Source of the DNA: Alphaproteobacteria bacterium UBA7691 | GTDB taxonomy: Bacteria; Pseudomonadota; Alphaproteobacteria; Ferrovibrionales; Ferrovibrionaceae | DNA: 23,300 bases | NCBI GenBank assembly: GCA_002482765.1 | Contig: DLGP01000021.1 | Coordinates: 20,152 to 43,451 of the forward strand | Reading direction: 5' to 3' | Part shown: positions 14,238 through 23,300 of the stretch, piece after piece | Layout: every line of letters starts with the position of its first letter | How positions within the stretch are numbered: position 1 is the stretch's first letter | The notes under the pieces: generated by a model | Databases searched by the model: none | Told to the model about the DNA's origin: nothing | Seen by the model: only the letters and a program-made list of their open reading frames with translations | Program-made: the position numbers and the translations under genes

Positions 14238-17200
14238 ATGTTTATTGTGCCAGTGGTGATCACCCTCGGTGATGGCGGCAACACGGAGACCCACGGCAAG
14301 GTGGACAGCCTTGTCAGTGGCGCCGGTGCCGATTCCATCACGATCACCTCGCCGGCAGCCGGCGCCACCATTGATCTGGGTGGCGGCCAGGACAGCTTGG
14401 TGCTGCAAGGCAATGGCAACACGCTCACGGTCAAGAATACCGAAAGCATCACCGGCGGCAGCGGCAGTGACACGCTCACGCTCGGCACCGGCCTGTCTGG
14501 CGGCCGCATCGATCTCGGCGCCGGCAATGACAAGCTCACCCTCAGCAACAGCGGCAACAGCATCACGCTGCTGAATGTCGAAACCATTCTCGGCGGCATT
14601 GGCGCCGATACCCTGACGCTGGATCAGGCGCTGTCGCGTGGCAGTGTCACGCTCGGCGAGGGCGCCGACAAGCTGACCCTGGCCAACGGCACCAACAGCA
14701 TCACGGTCAGCGGCGTGGATACCCTGATCGGCGGCAGCGGCGCCGATAGCATCACCGCCAGCAGCAAGATCATCGGCGGCCAGGTTGACCTCGGCGCCGG
14801 CAATGACAGTTTCGCCCTGGCGGCGGGCGGCAATATTGTCAGCATCGCCAATGTTGAAACCATCACCGGCAATTCCGGTGTTGATGTGGTCACGCTCACC
14901 GACAGCCTGTCCGGCGGCAAGGTTGATCTTGGCGCCGGCATAGACAGCCTCAAGCTGGGCAATGGCGGCAATAGTGGCACAGTGCAGAATGTTGAGCAGA
15001 TCACCGGCGGCAGCGGCGCCGATCTGCTCACCGTATCGGGCAGCGGCAGCATCGATCTCGGCGCCGGCAGTGATAGCGTCACCACGCTGGATAGCGGCGC
15101 CACGCTCACCATCGCCAATGTCGAGACTGTGCAGGGTGGTGCCGGCACTGACAAGATCAGCTTCAGCCAGGCGCTGAATGGCAGCCAGAGCATCAATCTC
15201 GGCGCCGGCAATGACAGCGTTGCGCTCAGCAACAATGCCGGCAACAGCGCCACCATCACGGCGGCGGAAACCATCACCGGCAGCCTGGGCGCCGACAGCA
15301 TCACGCTGGGCGATGCGCAAAGCCGCGGCAGCGTCAATCTGGGCGGCGGCAACGACAAGCTGACCCTGGCCGATGGCGGCAACACGCTGACGGTCAGCAA
15401 TACCGAAACCATCCAGGGCGGCAGCGGCGCCGATACGGTGTCGCTCGGCTCGGCCACCCCTTCCGGCAAGATTGATCTGGGCGCTGGCGCCGATACGCTC
15501 AAGCTCACCGTGGCCAATAATGTGCTGACGGTGGCCAATGTCGAAACCGTGACCGGCTCTGCCGGCATCGACACTGTGACGCTGACCACCGATCTGAATG
15601 GCGGCAAGGTTGATCTGGGCGCCGGCAACGACACGCTGAAACTGGCCGATGGCGGCAATACCGGCAGCGTGGTCAATGTTGAAACGGTGACCGGCGGCAG
15701 CGGCGCCGATACGCTCAGCATGAGCGGCAATTTCAGGGCCGATCTTGGCGCCGGGGCCGATAGTGTCACCCTGACCAGTGCCAGCACCGCCACGCTTGGC
15801 AATGTTGAAACCATCCAGGGTTCGGCCGGCACCGATATTGTCAGCCTCAGCACCACGTTGGGCGCCGGCAGCAAGGTTGATCTTGGCGCCGGGGCCGACA
15901 AGCTGGTGCTGGCGAATGGCGCCAACAGCGCCACGATCTCCAATGTTGAAACCATCACCGGCGGCGTCGGCGCCGATCAGATCACGTTGGGCGAAGCAGC
16001 CAGCCGCGCCAATGTTGATCTGGGCGCCGGCAACGACATGCTGAAACTGGCCGATGGCGCCAACACGCTCACTGTGGGCAATGTTGAAACCATCACCGGC
16101 GGCAGCGGCGCCGATACGGTCAGCATCAGCAGCAAGCTGACCAATGCCAGCATCGATCTGGGCGCCGGCAGCGACACGCTGAAACTCGGCGGCGCCGGCA
16201 ACAGCCTCACCGCCAGTAATGTTGAAACCCTCACCGGCAGCAGCAGCGTTGATACCGTCACGCTGGGCAGCACCATCAGCGGCGGCAAGGTTGATCTTGC
16301 TGGCGGCAATGACACGCTGAAACTGGCCGATGGCGGCAATAGCCTCAGCGTGGCCGGGGTTGAAACCCTCTCGGGCGGCAGCGGCAATGATAGTGTCACG
16401 CTTTCGGCCGTGGCCAAGGCCAGCATTGATCTCGGCGGCGGCCAGGATTCGCTCACCCTGGCCAATGGCGCCAACAGCATCACCATCGCCAGTATCGAAA
16501 CCCTGACCGGCGGCAGCGGCAATGATGTGGTGATCGTCAATTCGGCGATTGCCAGCAGCGCCGTGATCGATCTGGGCGGCGGCATGGACAAGCTGACGCT
16601 GCAAAATGGCGGCGCGCTGACCCTGAGCGGGGTTGAAACCGTTGTCACCGGTGCCACCGATGATGCCATCACGCTGGCCAGCGCCGTCACCAAGGGCAGT
16701 GTTGATCTGGTTGGCGGTGCCGATAAGCTGACTTTGGCGGCCGGCGACAATTCCTTCCTGGTGGCCGGGGTGGAAACCCTGATCGGCAATAGCGGCGCCG
16801 ATGCCATCACCTATGCCACCAATGCGCCATCGGCCCAGGTCGATCTCGGCGCCGGTGCCGACAAGATCATTTTCGGGCGCGGCGATAACAGCTTCACCAT
16901 CGCCAATGTGGAAACCATCACCGGCAATATCGGCAACGATACGGTGGTGCTGACCGACAATAACACCAGCCGCATCGATCTCAGCACCGGCAAGGACAAG
17001 CTGGTGCTGGCGAATGGCAACAACAGCATGACCATCGGCGGGGTGGAAACCCTGCTGGCCGGCAGCGGCAACGACGATCTGAGCATGACCGGCGCGGTCA
17101 CCGGCGGCAGCTACGATCTCGGCGCCGGCAATGACAAGCTGGTGCTGGCGCTGGGTAATAACAGCCTCACGGTCAGCAATGCCGAAACCATCCTGGCAGC

Positions 17201-20200
17201 CGGCGGCAATGACACAGTAACGCTGGGCCAGGCCGTTACCGGCGTGACGATTGATCTGGGCGCGGCCGGCGACAAGCTGGTGCTGGCCAATGGCGGCAAC
17301 ACGCTGACTTTGGGCAATATCGAAACCCTGATCGGCGGCAGCGGCAGCGATCTCATCACGCTCAGCACCAATCTGGCGCGCGGCAACATTGATCTGGGTG
17401 CCGGCGCCGACAAGCTGGTGCTGGCCGATGGCGCGCAGCTCCTGACCATCGGCAATGTCGAAACCCTCACCGGCGGCAGCGGCGATGATACGGTGGTGTT
17501 CACCACCGGGGTCAGCGGCCAGGTTGATCTCGGCCTTGGCAATGACAAGCTGACGCTGGGCAATGGTGGCAACACGCTTACCGTCAGCGGCATTGAAACC
17601 CTGACCGGCGGCACCGGCAGCGACAGTGTTGTTTTGGGCGGCGCGCTGGCCGCCGGCCGCATTGATCTCGGCCTTGGCCAGGACAAGCTGGTGCTGGCCA
17701 ACGGCACCAACAATATCACGCTGGGCGGCGTTGAAACCCTGGTTGCCGGCAGCGGCGACGATAGCATCACGCTGATCAGCGCCATCGGCACCGCCGGCAG
17801 TGTCGATCTGGGTGCCGGGGCCGACAAGCTGGTGCTGGCCTCCGGTGTCAACACCGTAACGCTGACCAATGTGGAAACCATTGTGGGCGCCAGCGGCGCC
17901 GATACCGTAACGCTGGGCAGCACAATCAGCGGCAATATCGATCTGGGCGCCGGCAATGACAGCCTGAAACTGGCGCATGGCGGCAACACGGTTACGCTGA
18001 CCAATGTTGAAACCGTGCTGGGCGGCAGCGGCGACGATCTGATCACGCTGACCGGCGGCATCGCCAAGGGCAGCGTTGATCTGGGCGCCGGCAGCGACAG
18101 CCTGGCGCTCGGCGTGGGCGCCAATGTGCTCACCATCAGCGGTGTTGAAACCCTGACCGGCAATAGCGGCAACGACAATATCACGCTCACCGATGCGCTG
18201 ACCGGCAGTGTTGATCTGGGTTCCGGCAATGATCGGCTGGCGCTGGCCAATGGTGGCAACACGGTTACTTTGGCGAATATCGAAACCGTGTTTTCCGGCA
18301 GCGGCAATGACGCTGTGACACTGACCACCGCCGGCACCAAGATGGTGGCCGATCTCGGCCTGGGCCGTGATTCACTGGCCCTGGCCGATGGCGGCAATGT
18401 GATCAGCATCGCCAATGCCGAAACCGTGTTGGGCGGTACTGGCGCCGATAGCGTGACGCTGCAAAGCGCGGTCAGCAGCAGCGGCTCGGTTGATCTGGGC
18501 GCCGGGGCCGACAAGCTGGTGCTGTTTGCCGGCACCAACCAGTTCACCATCGCCAATGTGGAAACCCTGGTCGGCGGCAGCAGCAATGACAGCATCACCC
18601 TGGCTGCCGCTGTCACGGCGATGGATATTGAACTTGGCAATGGCAGCGACAGCCTGAAACTGGCCGATGGCGGCAATACGCTGACCTTGGGCAATATCGA
18701 AACCGTGCTGGGTGGCAGCGGCGACGATCTGATCACCATGAAGGCGGCGATTGCCAAGGGCAGCATTGATCTTGGTGATGGCGCCAATCTGCTGGTGCTG
18801 GGCAATGGCAGCAACACGCTGCTGGTTGCCAATGCGGAAAGCATCACCGGCAATGCCGGCGCCGATGCCCTGACCCTGAGCACGGCATTGACGGCCGGCC
18901 AGATTGACCTGGCTGGTGGCAATGACAAGCTGACCCTGGCCGATGGCGGCAACACGCTGACAGCGGCCAATGTGGAAACCATCACCGGCAGCTTCGGCGC
19001 CGATAGCGTGACCTTGACCACGGCGCAGACCCGGCTGCAAGTGACCCTGGGTGGCGGCGCCGACACACTGGTGCTGGCCGATGGCGGCAATAACGCGACA
19101 TTGGCCGATATCGAAACCGTGACCGGCGGCAATGGCGCCGACAGCCTGAAATTCACCACGGCGCAGATTGGTCAAGTTGACCTGGGTGCCGGCGATGACC
19201 GTATCGTGCTGGCCAATGGCGATAATGCGCTGACGCTTGGCAATGTTGAAACCGTCACCGGCGGCACCGGCACAGATGATATTGTGCTGACCACGGCAGT
19301 GACCAATGGCAGCTATGCGCTTGGCACCGGGGTTGACACGCTGACCCTGGCCAATGGCAGCAATATCCTCACCATTGCCGGCGTTGAAACGCTGCATGGC
19401 GGCGCCGGGCAGGATGTCGTCACACTCGGGGCCGGCGGCAACAATATCACACTCAGCAATGTCGAAACGCTGACCGGCGGCAGTGGCGCCGATCTGGTTG
19501 CCCTGGCCAATACCTATGACGGCCTGATTGATCTGGGCGCCGGCAGTGATCGCCTCACCCTGGCCGATGGCGGCAACAGCATCACGCTGACCAATGCCGA
19601 ATCAGTGGTGGGCGGCACGGGCGCAGACACCATCACACTCACCGGTACGCTGGCGGCGGGCAATATCGATCTCAATGGCGGCAATGACAGCCTGACCCTG
19701 GCCAATGGCGGCAACACCATCACCGTGGCCGAGGTTGAAACCCTGCTCGGCGGCACCGGGGTGGACAAGATCACCTTGCTCTCGGCCCTGGGCAGCAATG
19801 CCGTTATTGATCTCTGGGATGGCGCCGATACGCTGGTGCTGGCCGGCGCCGACAATACCGTGACCTTGAGCAATGTTGAAACCATCACCGGCAGCGGCGG
19901 CAGCGACACGATCACGCTGGCTACGCTGCTGGATAACGGCTCGGTGTCGCTGGGTGCCGGCAGCGATGCGCTCACCCTGGCCGATGGCGCCAACAGCCTG
20001 ACCGTGAATTACATTGAAACCATCATCGGCGGCAGCGGCGATGATGAAGTCAGCTATGGCAGCGCCGCCGCCAGCGGGCGCATTGATCTGGGCGATGGCA
20101 ATGACAGCGTGGTGCTCTCGGCTGCCGGCGGCACGTTGCAGGTCTTCAATGTTGAAACCCTCACCGGCGGCAGCGGCGCCGATCTCATCACCCTGGGCGG

Positions 20201-21809
20201 CAGCCTGGCGGCGGGCGCGGTGCTGGATCTCGGCGCCGGCAATGACAGCCTCTCCCTGGCCGATAGTGCCAACAGCCTGACCCTGGCCAATATCGAAACC
20301 CTGGTTGGCGGCGCGCTCAACGACGAAATCACGCTCTCGGCCACAGCCAGCAATGTCAGCATCGATCTCGGCCTTGGCAATGATGTGCTGGTGCTGGCCG
20401 ATGGCGCCAACAGCCTCACCGCCAGCAATGTTGAAAGCATCACCGGCGGCACCGGCAATGACAGTGTGATCCTGGGCGCCGCCTATACCGATCTGGTGGT
20501 TGACCTGGGCGATGGCAGCGACAGCCTGGTGCTGGGCGATTTTGGCGGCAATGCCACCATCGCCAATGTGGAAAGCCTGGTTGGCGGCATCGGCGATGAT
20601 GCCATCACGCTGCTTTACACACTCACTGGCGCGGCGATTGATCTGGGCAGCGGCAGCAACAGCCTGGTGTTGGCCGATGGCGATAACAGCCTGACCGCTT
20701 CCGGCCTGGCCTTGCTCACAGGCGGCAGCGGCAATGATGCGGTTGTGCTGGGCAATGCCAGTGCCGCCATTACCGTGGGCGGCATCGAAACCCTCACTGG
20801 CAGCGCCGGCAATGATGCCGTCACCCTGGTGGATACCGGCAGCACCATCACGCTGGGTAATATCGAAACCCTGGTTGGCGGCACCGGCAGCGATATCGTC
20901 ACCCTGGCCGATGGCGGCAATGCCATCACGCTGAGCGGTGTTGAAACCCTGCTTGGCGGCAGCGGCAATGATGCCGTGACATTGGCCGCGCCGCTCGATC
21001 CGGGCGCACAGCTTGATCTGGGCGCCGGCAATGACAGCCTGGCTTTGGCCGGCGGCAGCAACATGCTCACCGTCACCAATGTTGAGACCGTGACCGGCGG
21101 CGATGGCGACGATTGGATCACCCTGGCCGATGGCGGCACCAGCATCACCATGAGCGCGGTGGGTACGCTGGTGGGCGGCAGCGGCAACGATGCCGTCACC
21201 CTGACCGGCGCCATGACCGGCGAGATCGACCTGGGCACCGGCAGCGACACGCTGAAACTGGGCGATGGCGGCAGCAGCGTCACCATCTCGGGCGCTGAAA
21301 CCATCACCGGCGGCAGCGGCGCCGATTTGATCACCGTGGGCGGCACGCAGGCAGTGTGGATCGCGGCCGGCGATGGCAATGACAGTATCAATGGCAGCAT
21401 CGGCGCCGATACTTTGGCTGGCGGCTCCGGCAACAATTCGATCACCGGCGGCAGCGGCAATGATCGTTTTGTGTTTGACAGCGCGGCCGGCAACACCACG
21501 ATCCTGGATATGAGCGCGGGCGACAAGATCGCCTTCGACACCAACAATAACAGCTCCATGGCCGGCAACGCCTTTGTGCTGGCGGATATCCTGGTTGATA
21601 ACGTGAATATCAAGCTGGTGACGGATGAACTGGCGCGCACCGCCACATCGCTTGGCGAAGGCGGCTTTGTCTATCAGCAGGATACGGGCGAGCTTTACTA
21701 CGAGGCCAATGGCGATTTCTTCAGCGGCAGCGTGTCGCTGATCGGCACCGTCACCACCGACGGCACCACGCCCTGGACCTACGATTTCAGCGCCTTCCGC
21801 GAACTCTGA
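14238..21809 (+). CDS. Giant secreted RTX-like repeat protein (putative surface protein/adhesin)
   Basis: About 2523 residues, nearly all a tandem array of roughly 46-residue repeats (I count about 53). Each full repeat has two RTX-like turns, GGSGADTVTL and DLGAGNDSLTL, linked by GGNTLTVxNVETITGG-like strands. Such Gly/Asp/Asn-rich turns bind calcium in beta-rolls, so a long calcium-stabilised solenoid is likely. Near the C-terminus (from about 21366) come canonical nonapeptides (GDGNDSING, GADTLAGGSGN, GGSGNDRFVFD), then about 110 residues without repeats, the usual type I secretion signal region. There is no N-terminal signal peptide, in line with that route. No type I transporter is in the window. 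An ATG at 14238 touches GAGAGG; the GTG at 14247 has the same SD nine bases upstream and may be the true start. It is transcribed from a sigma-54 promoter and divergent from a phosphorelay kinase. An adhesive or S-layer-like role is inference. Confidence 0.88.
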   Translation: MFIVPVVITLGDGGNTETHGKVDSLVSGAGADSITITSPAAGATIDLGGGQDSLVLQGNGNTLTVKNTESITGGSGSDTLTLGTGLSGGRIDLGAGNDKLTLSNSGNSITLLNVETILGGIGADTLTLDQALSRGSVTLGEGADKLTLANGTNSITVSGVDTLIGGSGADSITASSKIIGGQVDLGAGNDSFALAAGGNIVSIANVETITGNSGVDVVTLTDSLSGGKVDLGAGIDSLKLGNGGNSGTVQNVEQITGGSGADLLTVSGSGSIDLGAGSDSVTTLDSGATLTIANVETVQGGAGTDKISFSQALNGSQSINLGAGNDSVALSNNAGNSATITAAETITGSLGADSITLGDAQSRGSVNLGGGNDKLTLADGGNTLTVSNTETIQGGSGADTVSLGSATPSGKIDLGAGADTLKLTVANNVLTVANVETVTGSAGIDTVTLTTDLNGGKVDLGAGNDTLKLADGGNTGSVVNVETVTGGSGADTLSMSGNFRADLGAGADSVTLTSASTATLGNVETIQGSAGTDIVSLSTTLGAGSKVDLGAGADKLVLANGANSATISNVETITGGVGADQITLGEAASRANVDLGAGNDMLKLADGANTLTVGNVETITGGSGADTVSISSKLTNASIDLGAGSDTLKLGGAGNSLTASNVETLTGSSSVDTVTLGSTISGGKVDLAGGNDTLKLADGGNSLSVAGVETLSGGSGNDSVTLSAVAKASIDLGGGQDSLTLANGANSITIASIETLTGGSGNDVVIVNSAIASSAVIDLGGGMDKLTLQNGGALTLSGVETVVTGATDDAITLASAVTKGSVDLVGGADKLTLAAGDNSFLVAGVETLIGNSGADAITYATNAPSAQVDLGAGADKIIFGRGDNSFTIANVETITGNIGNDTVVLTDNNTSRIDLSTGKDKLVLANGNNSMTIGGVETLLAGSGNDDLSMTGAVTGGSYDLGAGNDKLVLALGNNSLTVSNAETILAAGGNDTVTLGQAVTGVTIDLGAAGDKLVLANGGNTLTLGNIETLIGGSGSDLITLSTNLARGNIDLGAGADKLVLADGAQLLTIGNVETLTGGSGDDTVVFTTGVSGQVDLGLGNDKLTLGNGGNTLTVSGIETLTGGTGSDSVVLGGALAAGRIDLGLGQDKLVLANGTNNITLGGVETLVAGSGDDSITLISAIGTAGSVDLGAGADKLVLASGVNTVTLTNVETIVGASGADTVTLGSTISGNIDLGAGNDSLKLAHGGNTVTLTNVETVLGGSGDDLITLTGGIAKGSVDLGAGSDSLALGVGANVLTISGVETLTGNSGNDNITLTDALTGSVDLGSGNDRLALANGGNTVTLANIETVFSGSGNDAVTLTTAGTKMVADLGLGRDSLALADGGNVISIANAETVLGGTGADSVTLQSAVSSSGSVDLGAGADKLVLFAGTNQFTIANVETLVGGSSNDSITLAAAVTAMDIELGNGSDSLKLADGGNTLTLGNIETVLGGSGDDLITMKAAIAKGSIDLGDGANLLVLGNGSNTLLVANAESITGNAGADALTLSTALTAGQIDLAGGNDKLTLADGGNTLTAANVETITGSFGADSVTLTTAQTRLQVTLGGGADTLVLADGGNNATLADIETVTGGNGADSLKFTTAQIGQVDLGAGDDRIVLANGDNALTLGNVETVTGGTGTDDIVLTTAVTNGSYALGTGVDTLTLANGSNILTIAGVETLHGGAGQDVVTLGAGGNNITLSNVETLTGGSGADLVALANTYDGLIDLGAGSDRLTLADGGNSITLTNAESVVGGTGADTITLTGTLAAGNIDLNGGNDSLTLANGGNTITVAEVETLLGGTGVDKITLLSALGSNAVIDLWDGADTLVLAGADNTVTLSNVETITGSGGSDTITLATLLDNGSVSLGAGSDALTLADGANSLTVNYIETIIGGSGDDEVSYGSAAASGRIDLGDGNDSVVLSAAGGTLQVFNVETLTGGSGADLITLGGSLAAGAVLDLGAGNDSLSLADSANSLTLANIETLVGGALNDEITLSATASNVSIDLGLGNDVLVLADGANSLTASNVESITGGTGNDSVILGAAYTDLVVDLGDGSDSLVLGDFGGNATIANVESLVGGIGDDAITLLYTLTGAAIDLGSGSNSLVLADGDNSLTASGLALLTGGSGNDAVVLGNASAAITVGGIETLTGSAGNDAVTLVDTGSTITLGNIETLVGGTGSDIVTLADGGNAITLSGVETLLGGSGNDAVTLAAPLDPGAQLDLGAGNDSLALAGGSNMLTVTNVETVTGGDGDDWITLADGGTSITMSAVGTLVGGSGNDAVTLTGAMTGEIDLGTGSDTLKLGDGGSSVTISGAETITGGSGADLITVGGTQAVWIAAGDGNDSINGSIGADTLAGGSGNNSITGGSGNDRFVFDSAAGNTTILDMSAGDKIAFDTNNNSSMAGNAFVLADILVDNVNIKLVTDELARTATSLGEGGFVYQQDTGELYYEANGDFFSGSVSLIGTVTTDGTTPWTYDFSAFREL
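14370..21345 (+). repeat. Array of about 53 degenerate ~138-bp coding repeats
   Basis: The period was measured from successive N-V-E-T-(I/V/L)-x-G-G motifs, mostly about 46 codons apart. Repeats around the 37th-38th and the 47th-50th are shortened to about 25 residues because the DLGxGxD half is missing. The DNA repeats are similar but diverged, with common blocks such as GGCGCCGGCAATGACA, so unequal recombination and assembly collapse are both plausible. Confidence 0.85.
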
Positions 21810-23276
21810 TCAGAAAGCATAAGCCAGCACAAACTGGCCGAGCCAGGTGGTGCGGCCCACGGCTTCATTGTTGCCGGCATTATTGGCCCGCGCCGATTGC
21901 TGCTGGCCCACAGCCGGTTTGCCGAAAGCCGCCAGCGCGGTCAGGCTCAGGCCGTCAAGCGGCGTCTGCCATTGCGCATAAACATCCAGCTCATCCATCA
22001 GCCGCTTCGAGCCGGCGCCGGTTGGCGTCACGTCAAAATCATGCCGGTAATAGATCGCGCCCACGGTCAGCGCCGTATCGGGCTGCATCGATAGATGCAG
22101 CAACTGGCTGCGCAGATTGCTGTTGCCGCCGATATAGCGGGCATAGATTTCGCCCTGATCCCAACTGCCCAGGCCACGCGGGCCGCCGCCGCTGAACAGC
22201 GCATCCCATGTGCGGTCTGTGGTGTCGCCGGTATTGTCATCGCCGCCAAAGCGGCTGAAGCGATAGGCCAGCTTGGGTTGCCAGGGCAATGCGGAGGCTG
22301 TGTATTGCGGCTCAACATACCAGGCGCGCGCCCGCACCTTGGCATTGCTGCTGTCATTACGCTGCACGGCATATTCGCCATATAGGCCAAAATCCGGCAG
22401 CGCCGGCAAGCTGCCGCCCAGGCGCAGGGCATAAACCTGCAAGCCATCACGGTTGGCGCCGCCCTGATTGCCGGCAACGCTGCGGTCGGCCTCATAAAGA
22501 TGCAGCCAGGTGGCGCCGAGATACCAGGCGCGTTCGGCATACTCGCTGCGGCCATGATCCTTATGCGCCGAGCCGAACCATTCCAGATTGGCGCCATACA
22601 GGCTGGTGGCCGGCGCATCATTGCCCAGCATGCGCTTCTGATCCACCCGGCCGGCCAGATGAAACAGATCGGCACGCAGCGGCTCGGTATTCAGCCGCAG
22701 GATGGCGCTGCGTTCAAACGCGGCGCGCGGCCCCATCACATAGGCGGCGCGGCGCCAGCCCTCGGCGGTGCCGTCCACCAGCAGGAAACCATCACCGATG
22801 CTGAAACCCTGGTTGCCAAGCGACAGATCAACCGCATCCTCGCCCCAGCTTGCCAGGGTCAGGCCGGAGCGCCAGCCGATAAAGGCGTCTTCCAGCGCCA
22901 GATGATCCGGCTGCCGCGCGGTGCCGGCGCTGGCCTGCGCCTCGCCATTGCCGCGCGTGAAACTGGCAATGGCAGACAGGCCGGCATAAAGGCTGCTATC
23001 GCCAAGCGGCTGTTCCAGCCCCAGGCCGGGTTTGGCAAATCCTTCAAACCAGCCGCGTTTGCCGGCGCGTTCGCCGGACGGGCTGTTGCTGGCGCCGCCG
23101 AATTGCGGATTGGCAACGGAGAAGCCGCCAAAGCCGGCATCCAAAGTCAGGGTCAGGGTGGCGCCGCCCAGATCGACGCTCAGGCCGTTTTTCTCATGCG
23201 CCGCATCCTCGGCCCAGGCAGCAGGCGGCAGCAACAGCAAAGCGGCAAGGGCAAATCGGATACGGTGGCGGGGCAT
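21810..23276 (-). CDS. Outer-membrane beta-barrel protein (porin/alginate-export-like)
   Basis: The protein has 488 residues. Residues 1-22 (RIRFALAALLLLPPAAWA) form a signal peptide with a predicted cleavage after AWA, before EDAAH. The mature part is rich in alternating aromatic strands with short turns (LSVDLGGATLTLTLDAGFGG, AWYLGATWLHLYEADRS, KLAYRFSRFGGD) and ends in a C-terminal phenylalanine (FVLAYAF), the outer-membrane insertion signal. The N-terminal GWFEGFAKPGLGLE segment and the overall size recall the alginate-export/porin group, but I cannot name the family. The ATG at 23276 is preferred over TTG 23285, with AAGGAT about ten bases upstream. Its TGA directly abuts the TGA of the giant repeat gene on the other strand, with no bases between, so convergent transcripts overlap. 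The cargo transported is unknown. Confidence 0.85.
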   Translation of the reverse strand: MPRHRIRFALAALLLLPPAAWAEDAAHEKNGLSVDLGGATLTLTLDAGFGGFSVANPQFGGASNSPSGERAGKRGWFEGFAKPGLGLEQPLGDSSLYAGLSAIASFTRGNGEAQASAGTARQPDHLALEDAFIGWRSGLTLASWGEDAVDLSLGNQGFSIGDGFLLVDGTAEGWRRAAYVMGPRAAFERSAILRLNTEPLRADLFHLAGRVDQKRMLGNDAPATSLYGANLEWFGSAHKDHGRSEYAERAWYLGATWLHLYEADRSVAGNQGGANRDGLQVYALRLGGSLPALPDFGLYGEYAVQRNDSSNAKVRARAWYVEPQYTASALPWQPKLAYRFSRFGGDDNTGDTTDRTWDALFSGGGPRGLGSWDQGEIYARYIGGNSNLRSQLLHLSMQPDTALTVGAIYYRHDFDVTPTGAGSKRLMDELDVYAQWQTPLDGLSLTALAAFGKPAVGQQQSARANNAGNNEAVGRTTWLGQFVLAYAF

Positions 23277-23300
23277 GCGGGGCAAATCCTTGGCAGCAGG

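Noticed and set aside
14064..17978. Antisense open frame of 1304 codons opposite the giant repeat gene
   Set aside because: It is a shadow of the repeat array: GC-rich, Gly/Asp/Ala-biased codons rarely give antisense stops. It shows the same period, crosses the sigma-54 promoter and has no domain of its own.
17111..19159. Antisense open frame of 682 codons
   Set aside because: Same cause; a Ser/Pro/Leu-rich translation mirroring the repeats.
14370..21345. CRISPR or satellite array
   Set aside because: The roughly 138-bp repeats are coding, in frame and diverged, with no spacer structure.

Overview
The window looks like chromosome from a GC-rich alphaproteobacterium. Supporting signs are a polyhydroxyalkanoate-depolymerase gene, cache-type sensory proteins, a short EAL protein and strong GC bias at third codon positions. 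Genus cannot be read from the sequence alone; a Rhodospirillales-like organism is my inference.

Layout. The first 16 bases are the 5' end of a minus-strand tRNA, most likely Gly. A complete tRNA-Glu(CTC) lies at 280-355. Its 3' end is repeated at 1470-1492 (22 of 23 bases match the copy at 340-362). The two copies bracket about 1.1 kb holding one unrecognised membrane-anchored protein, which looks like a small integrated element or its remnant. Next come a stand-alone EAL c-di-GMP phosphodiesterase (1676-2419), a RhuM-family gene with its own extended -10 promoter and a terminator (2677-3724), a minus-strand multipass membrane protein (3762-5105), and a short chemoreceptor-like protein whose signalling hairpin precedes its cache sensor (5452-6525).

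The middle carries acyl/PHA metabolism. A minus-strand acyl-CoA synthetase is frameshifted by an exact 38-bp tandem duplication. Upstream of it is a glutathione S-transferase-like gene, and divergent from that is an intracellular PHA depolymerase (phaZ). Between the divergent pair lies a perfect 7-bp dyad.

The right half is a signalling and surface module. A minus-strand operon encodes a 1057-residue hybrid sensor kinase (cache, HisKA, HATPase, degenerate REC, REC, Hpt) and a single-domain response regulator. Divergent from the kinase, behind a textbook sigma-54 promoter, is a giant secreted protein of about 2520 residues with roughly 53 repeats of about 46 residues. Each full repeat has two RTX-like calcium-binding turns, and the C-terminus has canonical RTX repeats. 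Its stop codon directly abuts the stop codon of a convergent outer-membrane beta-barrel gene (21810-23276).

Most notable points: the tRNA-Glu-bounded mini-element, the 38-bp duplication that inactivates or could phase-vary the acyl-CoA synthetase, and the sigma-54-driven giant repeat protein next to a phosphorelay. No CRISPR array, transposase, integrase, type I secretion gene or rRNA is visible.
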